From contig NW_001865042.1 of the NCBI RefSeq assembly GCF_000002865.3, forward strand, positions 596,914-660,913: a DNA stretch of 64,000 nt, given 5' to 3'. Numbering within the stretch: position 1 is the stretch's first letter; every line of letters begins with the position of its first letter. A program made the position numbers and the translations under genes. A model generated the notes under the pieces. The model did not search any database, was not told the DNA's origin, and worked only from the letters and a program-made list of their open reading frames with translations. The DNA is from Monosiga brevicollis MX1 (Eukaryota; Opisthokonta; Choanoflagellata; Craspedida; Salpingoecidae). Shown here in pieces: positions 1 to 11,094 of the stretch.

Positions 1-50
<50 letters not shown>
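1..50. repeat. (GA)n microsatellite at window edge
   Basis: A nearly pure GA dinucleotide run starts at base 1, so its true length is unknown. A related CT-rich stretch lies at about 119-151. Both sit upstream of the first gene in a stretch where I see no coding signal. Confidence 0.9.
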
Positions 51-51
<1 letters not shown>

Positions 52-118
52 TAGAGTGTGTTGTGATCTTGGCTTGCGCGTGTGTGCGCGTGCTCTTACA
101 CTGTATGCTCAGATGACG

Positions 119-149
<31 letters not shown>

Positions 150-840
150 CTGTGCGAAAGAAAAAAAACACTGGTAATGTCATCATTAATTGTCAGATAA
201 AATGAGAAGTGGAGTCTTTTCGCTTGTTTTGTTGTGTCTCTCGCTGTCTCTGTGGTTCTGCCGCGGTCTCTCTTCATCTCTGACTCTCCTACTGTCTTGC
301 CCCTATCGATAGCGCGCCATCTCTCTCTCCCTCTCTCTCGATGCTATCGCTTCCATCTCTGTCTCTCTGTTTCTCCAAAAGGATTGACAACCTATTTCTG
401 GCGGTTTCGTTGTTGTCATTTTTTGGCGCTGACTGTGATTGGGAGCTTGGCGCGTGCGATGAATCGGATCGGTCTTTGCCGTATGATGCCCCGCCTGACC
501 TCATCAAGCTCAACCTCGCTCGTCCCTGCTCTGTACTCGCTTGTTCTCGCTTGATCCCTCTCGATCCCTCTCTTCCTCGGACCCTTTCTACCTCCACACA
601 CTTCCCAGCATCGATCTCTCGAGACAGCTTGGATCTACACCCACCCCTTCATCTATTGCTCACGTTGAACATTGCTCGGGCCACGACCACTCTATTTTCA
701 GTTGAGCGGGTCCTGCCTGGTTTTGCTGCCTGTCTTTCACTGATACGTCTCCTGGCGCTCGCTATCCGTGCAAAAGCCTCTGTACGATGAGGCTCGGGGC
801 GTGCAGCAAGCAGCATGCTCTCTGCCGTCATCGGAGGATC
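51..840. other. 5' flank of the first gene, no gene seen
   Basis: This interval is pyrimidine-rich on the + strand (CT tracts near 119-151, 230-360 and 540-600). The open frames in it are low-complexity Ser/Leu products of CT repeats and resemble no family. It probably holds the promoter and 5' UTR of the gene starting at 841. An in-frame ATG at 787 would add 18 residues before the signal peptide. Confidence 0.5.
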
Positions 841-2535
841 ATGAACCTTCTGGCCGTCCTACTCGTCCTAGCACCGCTGACCTGTCGAGCAGAGGTGTTG
901 CTGCAACTACAGGGCACAACCACCCGCTCCTTTGACTCGGTGGCCGCCGGCTTTGGACCGCGCCTACCCTCTGAAGGTCTGACTGGCCAGCTCTTTGTCG
1001 CCGACCCTACAGATGCTTGCACAACCATCGTCAGCCCCCCGTCCAATCGTACCTCCAGCGTCGCTCTCGTTCGACGTGGTCCTTCGCCCACCTGTGACTT
1101 TGGCGTCAAGGTATGCATGCTCGCGCAGGATGCACCTGCAGGCACCCAGAGCCAAGTGCACAGAGGTTTTCCCCACACGAACGCCCTGTATCCAACTGCA
1201 CGCCTTTGATTTTTTTCTGGGTGTTTTTTTTTTCTCTTTTGGAAGAAAGGTGGGGTGCTGTGTGTTTGTTTGTCAAGCAGTGGTGCCTCACGGCCAATGT
1301 TTTTGCAACTGCGAACTAGGTGCTTGTGGCCCAGCAAGCTGGCTTCTCGGCCGTCATTGTGTATGACTCCAGCAATGAGCACCTCATTACCATGGAATCA
1401 ACACGTACGCTCAGTTCGCCCTTCCTCTTTTTATATTCATCCATTGCCATGAAGCTTCTTTTTTTCAATATCATGCATCTTCGGGCCAACAGAGCACGTC
1501 GATATTCCTTCGGTTTTTGTTTCCGAGGCATCGGGCCAAGAACTTCTGGCACACCAGTGCGTATCAACATCCTCGTACCCTCAAAGCGCTGACAAGCATC
1601 CTCGATGCCTCTGCCTTTTGTTCGCCTGCTGATGAAAGTTGTTAACACCCATTTGTGCATGTGGCTGCTTGCAGAGCTGCGATTGTGACGCTTCGTGGCG
1701 ATGCAACGCGTAGTTGGTCGACCCTTGTCATGTCCTTCATCGTCCTGGCAGTCACAACCATCACCTCCTTCACTGTCGCCATGGTGTGTTTTTGCCTACA
1801 GCCATGCTCGTAACGTGAGCATCATCCGGTCGCCCCTCTGACCACGTTACACCTCGATGCGCTCGCTTAAACACCGTTCTCTAGCTTTTTTGGTATAACC
1901 GACGGCGCTATGCGCCTTTGGCCGAGTTGGAGCGTGTGCTTGGTCCAGAAAACCCGGCGGCCTCGCAGGGAGCCACTAGTCGCCAGATTCGCCGGCTGCC
2001 TGGACTGCGCTACGTGCAGTGGCGGCCAGGTGAGACCCTTGCACTCTTTTTAGTTGCTTTCCTTCTGCTCTCTGTTGAAACTCACGTGATGTACCTTTTT
2101 GCTACAACGCTGCCAGATGCCAAGGGCGAGCAGTGTTGCATCTGCCTTTCCGTCTTTCAGGACAATGATCGCATCTTGGTTTTGCCTTGCAGTCATGGTT
2201 AGCTTTCGCAACCTGTGGCGTCCTCGCTGACGTGTTTCTTCTGGTTCGGCTTTTTCTAACCTGGTTTCTTCTGCGTGCGCACCTGGCGTAATTGCAAATC
2301 AGGCTTTCATCACCAGTGTGTTGGCCAGTGGCTTCGGCAACAAAGACGCTGCCCTTTGTGTAATCGTGACCCATTCTCTACCGACCCAGCTGAGCAGGCC
2401 GAACCAACGGAGCGAACGCCCTTGCTCAACGAGACACAAGGAGATCGTCAGCCTGCGATTGCAGCCGCGGAGGGTTCTAGTACGGCGCTTGCAACCCGCC
2501 AATCACCTGCCGCTTTGCCAACGGGTGACTTGTAG
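841..2535 (+). CDS. PA-TM-RING E3 ubiquitin ligase (RNF13/RNF167-like)
   Basis: Membrane-anchored RING-H2 ubiquitin ligase, expected in endosomes or lysosomes. The chosen ATG (841) opens a clear signal peptide (MNLLAVLLVLAPL); ATG 787 in the same frame would bury it. A protease-associated (PA) domain follows across exons 841-1110, 1320-1404 and about 1493-1560, with the typical IPSVFVSEASG segment. A single membrane helix lies near 1730-1785. A basic cytoplasmic stretch then leads to a C3H2C3 RING (CCICL...LPCSHGFHHQC...CPLC) split by the intron near 2200-2302. The tail carries ERTPLL, which fits the acidic dileucine [DE]xxxLL sorting signal. Domain order and size match the RNF13/RNF167/GRAIL family. 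About seven exons; splice points are read from GT-AG and frame. Family call is sure, the exact paralogue is not. Confidence 0.85.
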
Positions 2536-3439
2536 ACTAGTCTTTTGAGTGACATGGTCATCTGCGGTACCATCACATCCGTCCGTTGATCCCTGCTGGG
2601 GTCACCTTGCCCCTTTTTGTGTCCTCGCTGTCTTGCGGCCTGTCATTGTCGTGTTTATTGTTTCCTCTCTCTCTGATATACCTACTGCTATTGTCCCGTG
2701 CTGTCGGTCCTACACTGCGTGTACTCTGGCCCTTCTCGTGCGAACTTCGATGGCGAATGTGCTTTCCAGCGTAACTGCCTTGATGTTTGATATTGTATTT
2801 GCATGAATTTATCCTCAGTTCCCTCAAGTTGTTTGCTCGTTATGGAGTTCGCTTCACGTGCAACACGAGCATCAGCCAGTTTTTTGGGGCTCGTTCATTC
2901 CATAGCATGAGTGTGTGTGAAGGGGCGGGCGGGTGGGACGGAGCCCCCGCTGAAACACTGAATGTGGTACTGTGCGAACCTTGTCTCGCTAGCCCGCCCA
3001 ACCCTCCGTTGATGGTTCGATGCGACCTAAACGATTCACGTGTTCAATGCTGTCATGTGCATTTCTGCGTGCTGCATGGTTTGTGAACTTTCCATGTACG
3101 CTCAACAACTTTGCAAAACAGCAACACGCGAACCAACAGAACGCTTGAACGCTTGACAACCATATCGATTGACAAGAGACGGATGCACACAGGAAAGAAG
3201 ACACGGATACAAATGCATGCCCATTTTTTAGCCTAAACGTAATTCCAAGTGCGGGGATGCCGTAAACATAAGCGAAAACATACAACAACAGCAACAACAA
3301 CAATCACACACACAAAAAAAAAAAAAGATTAAAAATTACACGAAAATTAGCCAAAATTCAGCATTGCTGGCATGCGTGCAAAAGAACCGACAGACACGGC
3401 CAATAAACACACGACAGCATGCAGCTCGTTCCAGGGTGC
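2536..3439. other. Convergent intergenic region, no gene seen
   Basis: These roughly 900 bases lie between the 3' ends of the RING ligase (+) and the LAMP-like gene (-). The open frames are short, lack domain signals and have no convincing splice partners. An A-rich stretch is present near 3300-3345. I see nothing else. Confidence 0.5.
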
Positions 3440-6400
3440 TTATCCCGCAAGGCTCTCATAAGCACCGCGCCGACGACGATGGATATAGGTCCCGACAACA
3501 GCACCCACGGCCACCACGAGCAACAGGACAACGACGACAATCACGGTCGTGTGTGACTTGCGCTTTTTCCTGCTGCCCGAAGCACACTCATCAAATTCTG
3601 ACAGGCGCCACCAGAAGCAAAAGCCGTGAGGGCAAGCACTTGGTACATCGCCAAGGAGGTTGCAAAAAGGACGACACAGGCCCAAAGACACGAGGCAAAG
3701 CCAGCGCATACCTTGACCAGCCGCGGGCACAATGCTGGTGTTCACAACGTTGAAAGGCTGAAGCATCAGACCCTCAAAGGTCACACCAAACCCATCATTA
3801 CTGGATGACGAAGAAAAAGCCACGTCCTGGCCGCAAGCGTAGCCATAGCCCTCGGCAGCACTCGGCCAAGCCTTGCTGTCTGAGGCGTTGGCGACATTGA
3901 GTGAACCCGAGAAGGTGACCGAACCTAACTGAGCGGTAAACTCGAAGCCCGCTGTATCCCACGTGGTAACAACTAGCAATCAATCACGAACATGAGCGCA
4001 GTAGCACCTGCAGACGTGTCAAACGCCAGGGCCCACAGCGAGCACGAAACAAACAAGGCACCCGTGGAATACGTGCCCAGATGGCCCAGGCCGTGGGAAC
4101 GGCTGATACTCGCACATAGGGCACATGACAACGCGTGAAAAACATACCATCCTTCTTGACCGAAGCCACGAAGCTCAAGGTGATATCCAGGGCACGAACA
4201 GTGGCCTCGTCATCCGCAGAATCGGGCGAGGGAAGGTAGCGGAAGGCAATCTGACTGTAGGGCTGGGTGGAACTGCCACACAGGCTCTGGCTTGGCACGA
4301 CTACGAAGTCGGATTGGCCCTTGTGGTGGTGTACGGTTGCTGATAGGGTGGAACCGTCTGGACTAGGCATGCGAATGGCGATGGAGCTAAAGTCGACAAG
4401 CAAGCAAGGCTGGCCGTTGGTGGCAAAAATTAGCACCGGCCCTTCGTCAGCCGGCGTCGTGGCCGGAGTAGTGGTTGTCGTACGAGTCGTCGTACTGGTC
4501 GAGGGGGCAGTGGTAGAGGAAGTGGTGGGAAGAGTGGTTGTCGTAGTGTTGCCATGAGGAATGGTCGTAGTACCATTACCGCCAGGAATGGTCGATGTGG
4601 TCGTGTCTACTGTCGTGGTGCTGTTGCCACCAGAAGGAGTCGTTGGCACGGCGCTTGGTGTCGTGGTGCTGTTGCCACCAGAAGGAGTTGTTGGCACGGC
4701 GCTTGGTGTCGTGGTGCTGTTGCCACCAGAAGGAGTCGTGGTGGAGGATGGTTCGGGTGACGGTGTCGTGCCCAGACAAGTGTCCAGTCCTGTACATGCG
4801 GGCGACAGTACATCAACAGGCGAGTGAATGGCAAAAGTCTCGCTGCACAGTGCTCATGCTCAAGGAGTCCTGAAATCGAGGTACCTTGGTCCGGCGCGGG
4901 CGCTATGGCATCACCCTTCAAATTGAAAGGCTGGGCCTGGAAAATGTTGACATGCAAGGAAAAAAAATCAAAATCGGTGGCAAAATCGAGTTCTGCTGGA
5001 CACGCGTAGCCATAGCCATGCTCAGCTGCTGGCCATTGATCTCCATTGGGGCTTTGGGATCGCTCAAGTCGTTTGACAACGGGTAGCACGTCCAACGTGA
5101 CGTTAGCCTCGATGGCGATCAGTTCCCAAGTGGTAACGACTGTATGTAAAGAAAATTGATCGCGAATACAAAGGAACAAAAAGATGAGAAGTAAGTCAGA
5201 AGAAAAAAACCGAAGAAAGAGAGGCAGGGAGAGGAAGGGGAAGAAGAACTGGGAGAAGCAGAGGGCAACGAACCGCCATCGACGACGTGGCCTTGAAACT
5301 CAAAAGCAAAGACATCATGGATGCCCGCCGCAAAGGCCAACTGTGCTTGCGGAGCATCTGATGTGGAGAGATTACCACAATAGCTCTGTTCTGCAAGGCT
5401 GATCATATCAACTCTTTTCCATTGCTTCGAAGCCTAAACAAGCCACCAAAGGGTCAGGTCAGAGCAAGAAGCACGATCGGGCTCGTGTCGGATCCACGTG
5501 AATGAGGGCAGCAATTTTTGTGAGCTGGCATTGTTTGTAACTCTCCGAGCACTCACAGTGTCCGTTGTGACGTTGATAAAGTCAAAGTCCATGGCGATGC
5601 ACGGCTCAAAGATGGGATAGACGAGGGGTTTTTCCTGTAAACTGCTGGTAGATGGACCAGCAGTGGTGGTGGTGTTGGTGGGTCCAGGTGCCGTTGTGGT
5701 GGCGTTGCCGGCAGTGGGCGTGGTGGTCTCTGGGGCAGTGGTGGTTGTGTTGCCATCGTTGGTTGTGGGGGTGGCGGTGGTTGGTGGGGTCGCTGGCGTA
5801 GTGGTATTGTTACCAGCGCCGGAAGTCGTGGTGGTCGATGTCGAGGGAGCAGTAGTTGTGTTGCCACTGTTGGGTGTATCGGTGGTGGTGGTGGTGGTGG
5901 TGGAGGGGATGGCCGTAGTGGTGTTGTTGCCAGCGCCAGAAGTTGTGGTGGTGGTCGTCGACGGGGAAGCTGTGGTGGTGGGCAAGCACACGCCAGGGAT
6001 GCCAACCTGAAATACGACATTGCTGATGCTCTCTGAGAGGACGGTAAAGTCTTTCGTGGTCAGAGGGGAGGCATCGGGCTCGCACACAAAGATGAAACTG
6101 GCTTGGATGTTGGTGATTGCCGTTTGATTGAACACAAGCTGATCAGTGCTGGGGTCGAAGCTGGCCGGGCCATTGCTGATTTGCGACATGGCTGTACACG
6201 AGGTCGAGACGGCACGAGCGACAGAAGTCTTTTGCGGCAGGTCATCGCAGAGCGTGTCGCCACGTTCAATACCATTATTCCAGGTCTGCGCCCGCCGGCG
6301 AACAGGCGATGAACAAGGTGGTCAGGTTGCTGTTCAAACAGCAGCCACTATTTGTGATCCGCCACGAGTTGCGACAACGCACCTTGATGTAGTAAATGGC

Positions 6401-6789
6401 CAGACTCGTCGTGATGGTCCAAGTCTTGGCTTGCCTGTTGCGTAACAGACAGGAAGGCATGAGACATTGCAGAGCGATGAGGGTCAAGGGAGATTACGGG
6501 CGATGGAACCCAAGCACACCGAGGGTTGGTAAAGGCAGAGAGGTCAAACACTGTGTCGCTGCAGTTGAAGACCATCTAAAGGGTAGGTCAAGAAAGGGTG
6601 TGAGCCATGCTCAGCCGAGGCGATGGGCGCCAACAACACCGAATTCAAGGTTCAACAATTCACAAAAGCTCCTCAGCGGTATCGGCGTACCGAAGCGGTC
6701 ATCTCGCAAGAAGCAGTTTGAGCTTGCATCGGCTGGGCCACCAAGGCCAGCACGGCCAAAAGGCCAAGCCAGGATGCGAGGTGTCGCAT
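3440..6789 (-). CDS. LAMP-family lysosomal membrane glycoprotein with Thr-rich hinges
   Basis: Type I membrane glycoprotein resembling lysosome-associated membrane proteins. ATG at 6789 gives a textbook signal peptide (MRHLASWLGLLAVLALVAQP) in a small first exon. An N-terminal luminal module (about 6575-6010) is followed by a Thr-rich hinge (about 6005-5640), a middle luminal module (about 5640-4800), a second hinge (about 4760-4430) and a membrane-proximal module (about 4430-3600). The middle and last modules contain WP..GYGYAC followed by QPFN, which aligns with the YSC...VQAF core of LAMP domains as I remember it. An EFDEC element precedes one membrane helix (VIVVVVLLLVV), then HRRRRGAYESLAG. 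YESL fits the YxxPhi lysosomal sorting signal and sits where LAMP1 has GYQTI. The intron near 3720-3602 restores the frame into EFDEC. N-glycosylation sequons and Thr-rich hinges suggest heavy glycosylation. Exact exon ends in 6570-6270 and 5430-4800 are uncertain. Confidence 0.8.
4611..4740 (-). repeat. 48-bp coding minisatellite in the second LAMP hinge
   Basis: A 48-bp unit occurs about 2.6 times, nearly identical between copies, and encodes TTPSGGNSTTTPSAVP on the - strand. Each unit adds one N-glycosylation sequon (NST). The first hinge (5640-6000) has a looser Thr/Gly/Asn repeat. Confidence 0.85.
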
Positions 6790-7026
6790 CCTGGATCAAA
6801 GATTTCGAGATCTGGGCAGGCAAGTGCGCACAACAATGCATCAAGTGAGCGCAACGCAGCAAAATCGAGCTCACCCCCCACCCCCATCAAAAGCATGCGA
6901 ATACGAGATACAAATAGCCAATGCAGCCTCTGCCCTCGCCCCTCTCACACACCACACGCCGACATGCACCCATACACACCACACACACACTTGTTCCCCC
7001 AAAAAAAGAAAAAAAAAAGCGCGCGC

Positions 7027-7070
<44 letters not shown>

Positions 7071-7304
7071 CGACGAAAAACAAATTCGCTTGGAGGGCCA
7101 TACATGTACAAACTTTCACTGCATTCGTGTTCCGGAGTGGTTATGGTCACTGTCTTCGCTTGGGTACAGTCCGGCCGCAGAATGGCGGATGGCAGGGGGA
7201 AGGCAAGAGGGTGCATCCAGCAGCCGCGAGCCCAGCTGATATCATACCACTTTTAGGTACATGTAGTCGGTTGGCTGAGCTCATCCAGACCAGACGCGGA
7301 AGGC

Positions 7305-7348
<44 letters not shown>

Positions 7349-7681
7349 CTTACTTACTAGGAGATTGGCCAATTTTAGCACACGCACACAGACACACACA
7401 CACACACACACACACTGGGCAAGAAAGTTAGTTGACGCATTTTTCTTCTTCTTCTTCTTCTGCTTGAAAGAACCTCAAGAACACGGTGAGTCTGCTGCTG
7501 GTGGTGGTCGTGGTGCTAGTGGTGGTCGTGGTGCTTGAGTTAGGGTTGGTGTTGGTCTGGGCGTTTGCTGCCCATTAGGCGTCGATTCGCTCGTTTGAAT
7601 CTCACAGCGACGCGGGCGTAACGTACGACAGAGGTATTGTGACCATCAAGCAGCTTTTGCACAGCATTGCAGACCGACGTG
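6790..7681. other. Divergent intergenic region with three microsatellites
   Basis: This interval separates the divergently transcribed LAMP-like (-) and UCHL3 (+) genes. It holds a GT array (about 7030-7068), a GA array (about 7309-7346) and a CA array (about 7381-7415). A (TTC)n run lies near 7443-7460, and a TGGTGGTCGTGG-type minisatellite near 7500-7535. The open frames here are repeat artefacts. Both promoters presumably lie inside. Confidence 0.7.
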
Positions 7682-8716
7682 ATGGCAACTGTGGCTGGCA
7701 AACCGCGTTGGCTTCCTCTGGAGAGCAATCCCGATGTCTTGAACAAGGTACCATTTCTATGCGTGGGCGCAACCGTGAACACCACAGCAATCGACCCAGT
7801 CTCCAGCTGACTGACATCACTGAATGGGCTTGCTGATTTACCTCACTGATCATGTAGTTTGTGAAGAACATGGGCCTTCGTGGTGATTACGAATTTACCG
7901 ATGTCTTTGGCTTGGACCCGGAGCTGCTGGCCATGGTGCCCCAGCCAGTGGGGGGGGTGCTTCTGCTCTTCCCCGTGAGTGACAACTACATGGAACGCAA
8001 TGCCGAGGAGGCCCGCGAGATTGAAGCCCGTGGCCAAACCGTGAGCGATCAAGTTTACTTTATGAAGCAAACCATCAGCAACGCGTGTGGCACCGTGGGC
8101 TTGTTGCACTGCCTCGGCAACAATCAAGCACGAGTGCAGTTTGAGGATGGTAGCTATCTTCAGCGATACTTTGCACAGTGCGCTGGCAAGTCTCCAGCTG
8201 AGCGCGGCAAACTACTGGAAGAAGCCAACGAGATCTCTTCCGCTCACGAGGCCAGCGCTCAAGAGGGCCAGACCGATGTACGTCGTGCTGCGTGTGATTT
8301 TTCTCGAGCTTCGCTGGTCGACGTGATCCGTTGCCACTGACCATTTGATGTATCGTGTCGTTCGCGCCCACGCAGACCCCGGCGCTCGAGGAGGATCAGA
8401 CTCTTCACTTCATCTGCTTTGTGGAGAAGGAAGGCCAGCTCTACGAACTCGGTATGTCGAGGAAGAGAAATTGCGGTCTTTGCGCATGCTTGCAAAGCAT
8501 GTCCACGTTCTTCGTCCATCTTCTTTTTCTTTTGCTTTTTTCTTACGCACGTCTCTTCTCCTCAATGCAGACGGCAACAAGGAGTTCCCCATCAACCACG
8601 GACCGACTTCGCCCGACACTCTGTTGCAAGACGCAGCCGTGGTTGTGCGTCGCTTCATGGAGGTCACGCCCGATGACATGCGCTTTACTGTCATGGCTTT
8701 TAGCAAGACCCAATAA
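7682..8716 (+). CDS. UCHL3: Ubiquitin carboxyl-terminal hydrolase isozyme L3
   Basis: Cysteine protease (peptidase C12) that trims small adducts from the C terminus of ubiquitin, and of NEDD8 in animals. Exon 1 starts at ATG 7682 and encodes the family N terminus (PRWLPLESNPDVLNK). Exon 2 starts at 7858 with the ubiquitin-binding segment and the catalytic Cys in QTISNACGT. Exon 3 carries the catalytic His in LHFIC, and exon 4 the catalytic Asp in DGNKEFPINHGPTS. Cys, His, Asp and the oxyanion-side Gln (MKQTISNACG) are all present, so the enzyme should be active. Length (about 230 residues) matches UCHL3, without the long tail of UCHL5/BAP1. An AATAAA hexamer (8712-8717) overlaps the TAA stop. 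The gene converges on SNAPC3 200 bp downstream. Confidence 0.95.
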
Positions 8717-8717
8717 A
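8712..8717 (+). promoter_or_regulatory. AATAAA polyadenylation hexamer overlapping the UCHL3 stop
   Basis: The canonical hexamer overlaps the TAA stop codon (8714-8716). If used, the 3' UTR would be only about 15-30 nt. A similar close hexamer follows TDRD3. Function is inferred from sequence only. Confidence 0.4.
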
Positions 8718-8915
8718 CATACTCGCCCTTTTTTTCTTTTGGATGTAAATTGACAAGTGACGAACCTGCTTTGCCCGATTCGTCTTCGACCCTGGTGTAC
8801 TGAATCGCAACTGCAGATCTGGCGCGCAGCGCCCATGCTTTGCCCAGTCGTGGGATAAGCGTCGTCTTTAACGACCGTCACGATGCAAAGTAACCGTACC
8901 AAGCCTGAGCATTCC

Positions 8916-10646
8916 CTAAGTTGGCTCATGATGGTAGGCAAAAACTTGCATCTCAGCTGGACGTGGCTCTGCAGCAGGATGAATCGAGTCAAAGCAGGCT
9001 TGACAGTACAATGCCGGGTTGCTCTGGCCCACGGGGTCATGAAGCACTGTCAGTCGGGCCTTACCGCCCCGTGGAACCAGCACCAAATCCATGAGTTGAA
9101 ATGTTGTAGTTCAAGCAAAAATCATCCCCATGATGCATAGTCTTCAGGAACGAAACGTACAATCATTTTTCGACAAATGTGGCAATGGCTTCGCCCAAAA
9201 CGCCGTTGATATACCACACGTGGGTAGGCACTTCTAATATGGGTACGGGCACGCAGACATGGCAGGTGAGATGGGGTCGGATACCAGTTGCTGACATGAA
9301 CATCCCGCGACTTGCGCTAGACTCGCCGTTTAAGATCATCATCGGCGTGAAGGGCACGCAGCTCGGTAAACACGAGCAGATGTTGGCATCCACCTCGGTG
9401 TCGGTATAAATAGATGGCACCAGTGCGCAGCTGCAGTTCGCTGATGCTGGTCTAGCAAGCGTGAGCGGGGGCCCAGTGAGTCCAATGCTCCCAACAGAGC
9501 TGGCCGGCCCGTACCGCGTCCTTGATCGATTCCGCACCGTAGCAAGCAAGCCTGTTCGGAAGCAGGTGCCAGATTGGCGTGCGTGTTCAACAAGCGTCGC
9601 TGCTTCGGACGACGATAACTCGTCTGTACCTGAAACCAAAAGAAGACGGAAAAAACAAAAACAAAACTTGTGAGTAGGGCCTGACTCCAACCTGCCAACC
9701 CCTGCGGCGACCATAGGCATACCGTGAAAGAGTTGGTCCTCAATCAAGAGTAGAGCTCCTTGGCCTCGGTTGTGGTCATCAGCCACCACGTCATACCAGC
9801 ACTCCAGCTACATGTTGTTGAGCAGACAAGGGTCCAGGAGGTGAGAGAGAGAGAGGGAGAGGCAATGTATATGTCCCAACATAAAGCGCACTGGTCAACC
9901 AGGGGCATGTTTATGTGCTGATGTGTAACGCAAGAGGTAGAAGATGACCTGGGCAACAAGTTCCGCAAGTGTATTGCTGTCATGGCACACAATCTCCCGC
10001 GTTAGCTTTTTTTTGCTTGGCTCAAAGAGCTGTGCCTTGAGAAGAACAGCATCGTGTGCGAGGCGCGTGGTTTGGGCTGCTTCAGGATCGGGTGCCTGAA
10101 GCACTGTGCCAGCTGCAGCGCGCGCCTGAAAAGCATGACCATGCGGTGGTGCCAAGAGTATCACAGTATCAGTCCGATGGCCGCGGAAAAGTCGCCGCTT
10201 ACACCTCTGCCGGCCCACCGGTGCGCCAGGCTTCGACTTGGTGTCGCCACGGTGTTGTCCAACTTGCCAAAATCAAGAGATACGTACCACAGCTTGTTTC
10301 GCTGTCTTGGGGTGGGCGGCAGCCAGTCTCATGGTGGCCAGTGAACGACCCATGGGTGGTTGTAAAGCATCGTGGTCAGTACTGAATCCTGGGTGCCCCG
10401 GCACAAGTTGACTCGTGTCTAGGGATGGTATTGCGTCCAAGCCTGAGGCTTCGTCTAGCCACGTGCAAGTCTAACAACGCTCATTTTGTCAATTCAGACC
10501 GTCGCGCCTTGAGTGTTTAGCTCGTTCCCCGCCTTGCCACGCGTATACGCGTATGACCTTACCAGATCAAGGCTAGCAATCTGCCTCTTGAAGGCGCCCA
10601 CCCCGAGCAGTGGGCCCGGGCTAACGTTGGAAAGCGCTGCTGCCAT
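8916..10646 (-). CDS. SNAPC3: snRNA-activating protein complex subunit 3 (SNAP50) homologue
   Basis: Core DNA-binding subunit of SNAPc, which recognises the proximal sequence element of snRNA and U6 promoters for Pol II and Pol III. ATG 10646 starts MAAALSNVSPGP followed by VGAF, matching the early SVGAF motif of the family. The exon from about 10130 to 9950 encodes the LxSQxLxxL-like segment (CHDSNTLAEL). The next contains ALLLIEDQLFHGMP, equivalent to FFYFEGTFYND. The exon near 9437-9320 encodes LRTGAIYLYRHRGGCQHLLV followed by FTELRALHADD, matching LGFPYLYCHQGDCEHV and the following segment. The last exon encodes LHDP...PALYCQACFDSIHP and ends YHHEPT, matching the C-terminal zinc-binding CFFCDVCFRMLHY region. 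Longer frames on the same strand are shadows crossing introns. The joins in 9320-9060, where the first Cys pair of the zinc site should lie, are not resolved. Confidence 0.8.
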
Positions 10647-11094
10647 CGAGCAGCGAGAGTCAGAATACGTTTCCAAATAAATGAGCAAATTCAAAAAAAA
10701 AAAAAATAAATCTTTCAATTTTTCTGTCCATCATTTTGGGCAAAACATGCAAACGTCTTGCCAGCAAGGTGTAACGTGCGCTGGGCCAAATCGGTCGCGG
10801 CAAGATCCAAGAGTGACTTGACCGTGTTCGCACGGCCGTGCGAACAGTCAGCATGCAACGCTTTTTGTTTGAATGCAAGCACCAAGTACAGCAAACCAGG
10901 CCAGACGCCAAGTTGGCGCGCTTTTGGGTGGGGAGCGGCGAGGGTCAGGAGAAAAAAAAAGGCTTGATGATGAATTTAGTCACATGGGACAGATGAGCAC
11001 AATGGGCGGGGCAGGCATTGATTTGAGACAAGCCTTGCAGCGAAACCCGGTTACAAACAGATGTGGCATCCTGATGATATGGGTATTGGTCTGC
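10647..11094 (-). other. Unassigned interval with a possible terminal exon
   Basis: On the - strand a frame running from about 10925 to a stop at 10715 has non-repetitive, exon-like composition, including ADCSHGRANTVKSLLDLAA, and a possible acceptor just upstream (CCCAAAAG). It could be the last exon of an otherwise unseen gene or an alternative 3' exon of the macro-domain gene, which has its own in-frame stop at 11095. No family is recognised. Confidence 0.25.

Noticed and set aside
4561-4827. Val-rich + strand frame opposite the LAMP-like hinge
   Set aside because: It is the reverse complement of the ACC/ACA-rich Thr hinge; the signal peptide, sorting tail and splice sites are on the - strand.
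9163-9789. 208-residue - strand frame
   Set aside because: It reads through introns of SNAPC3. The conserved exon in this interval lies in another frame (GAIYLYRHRGGCQHLLV).
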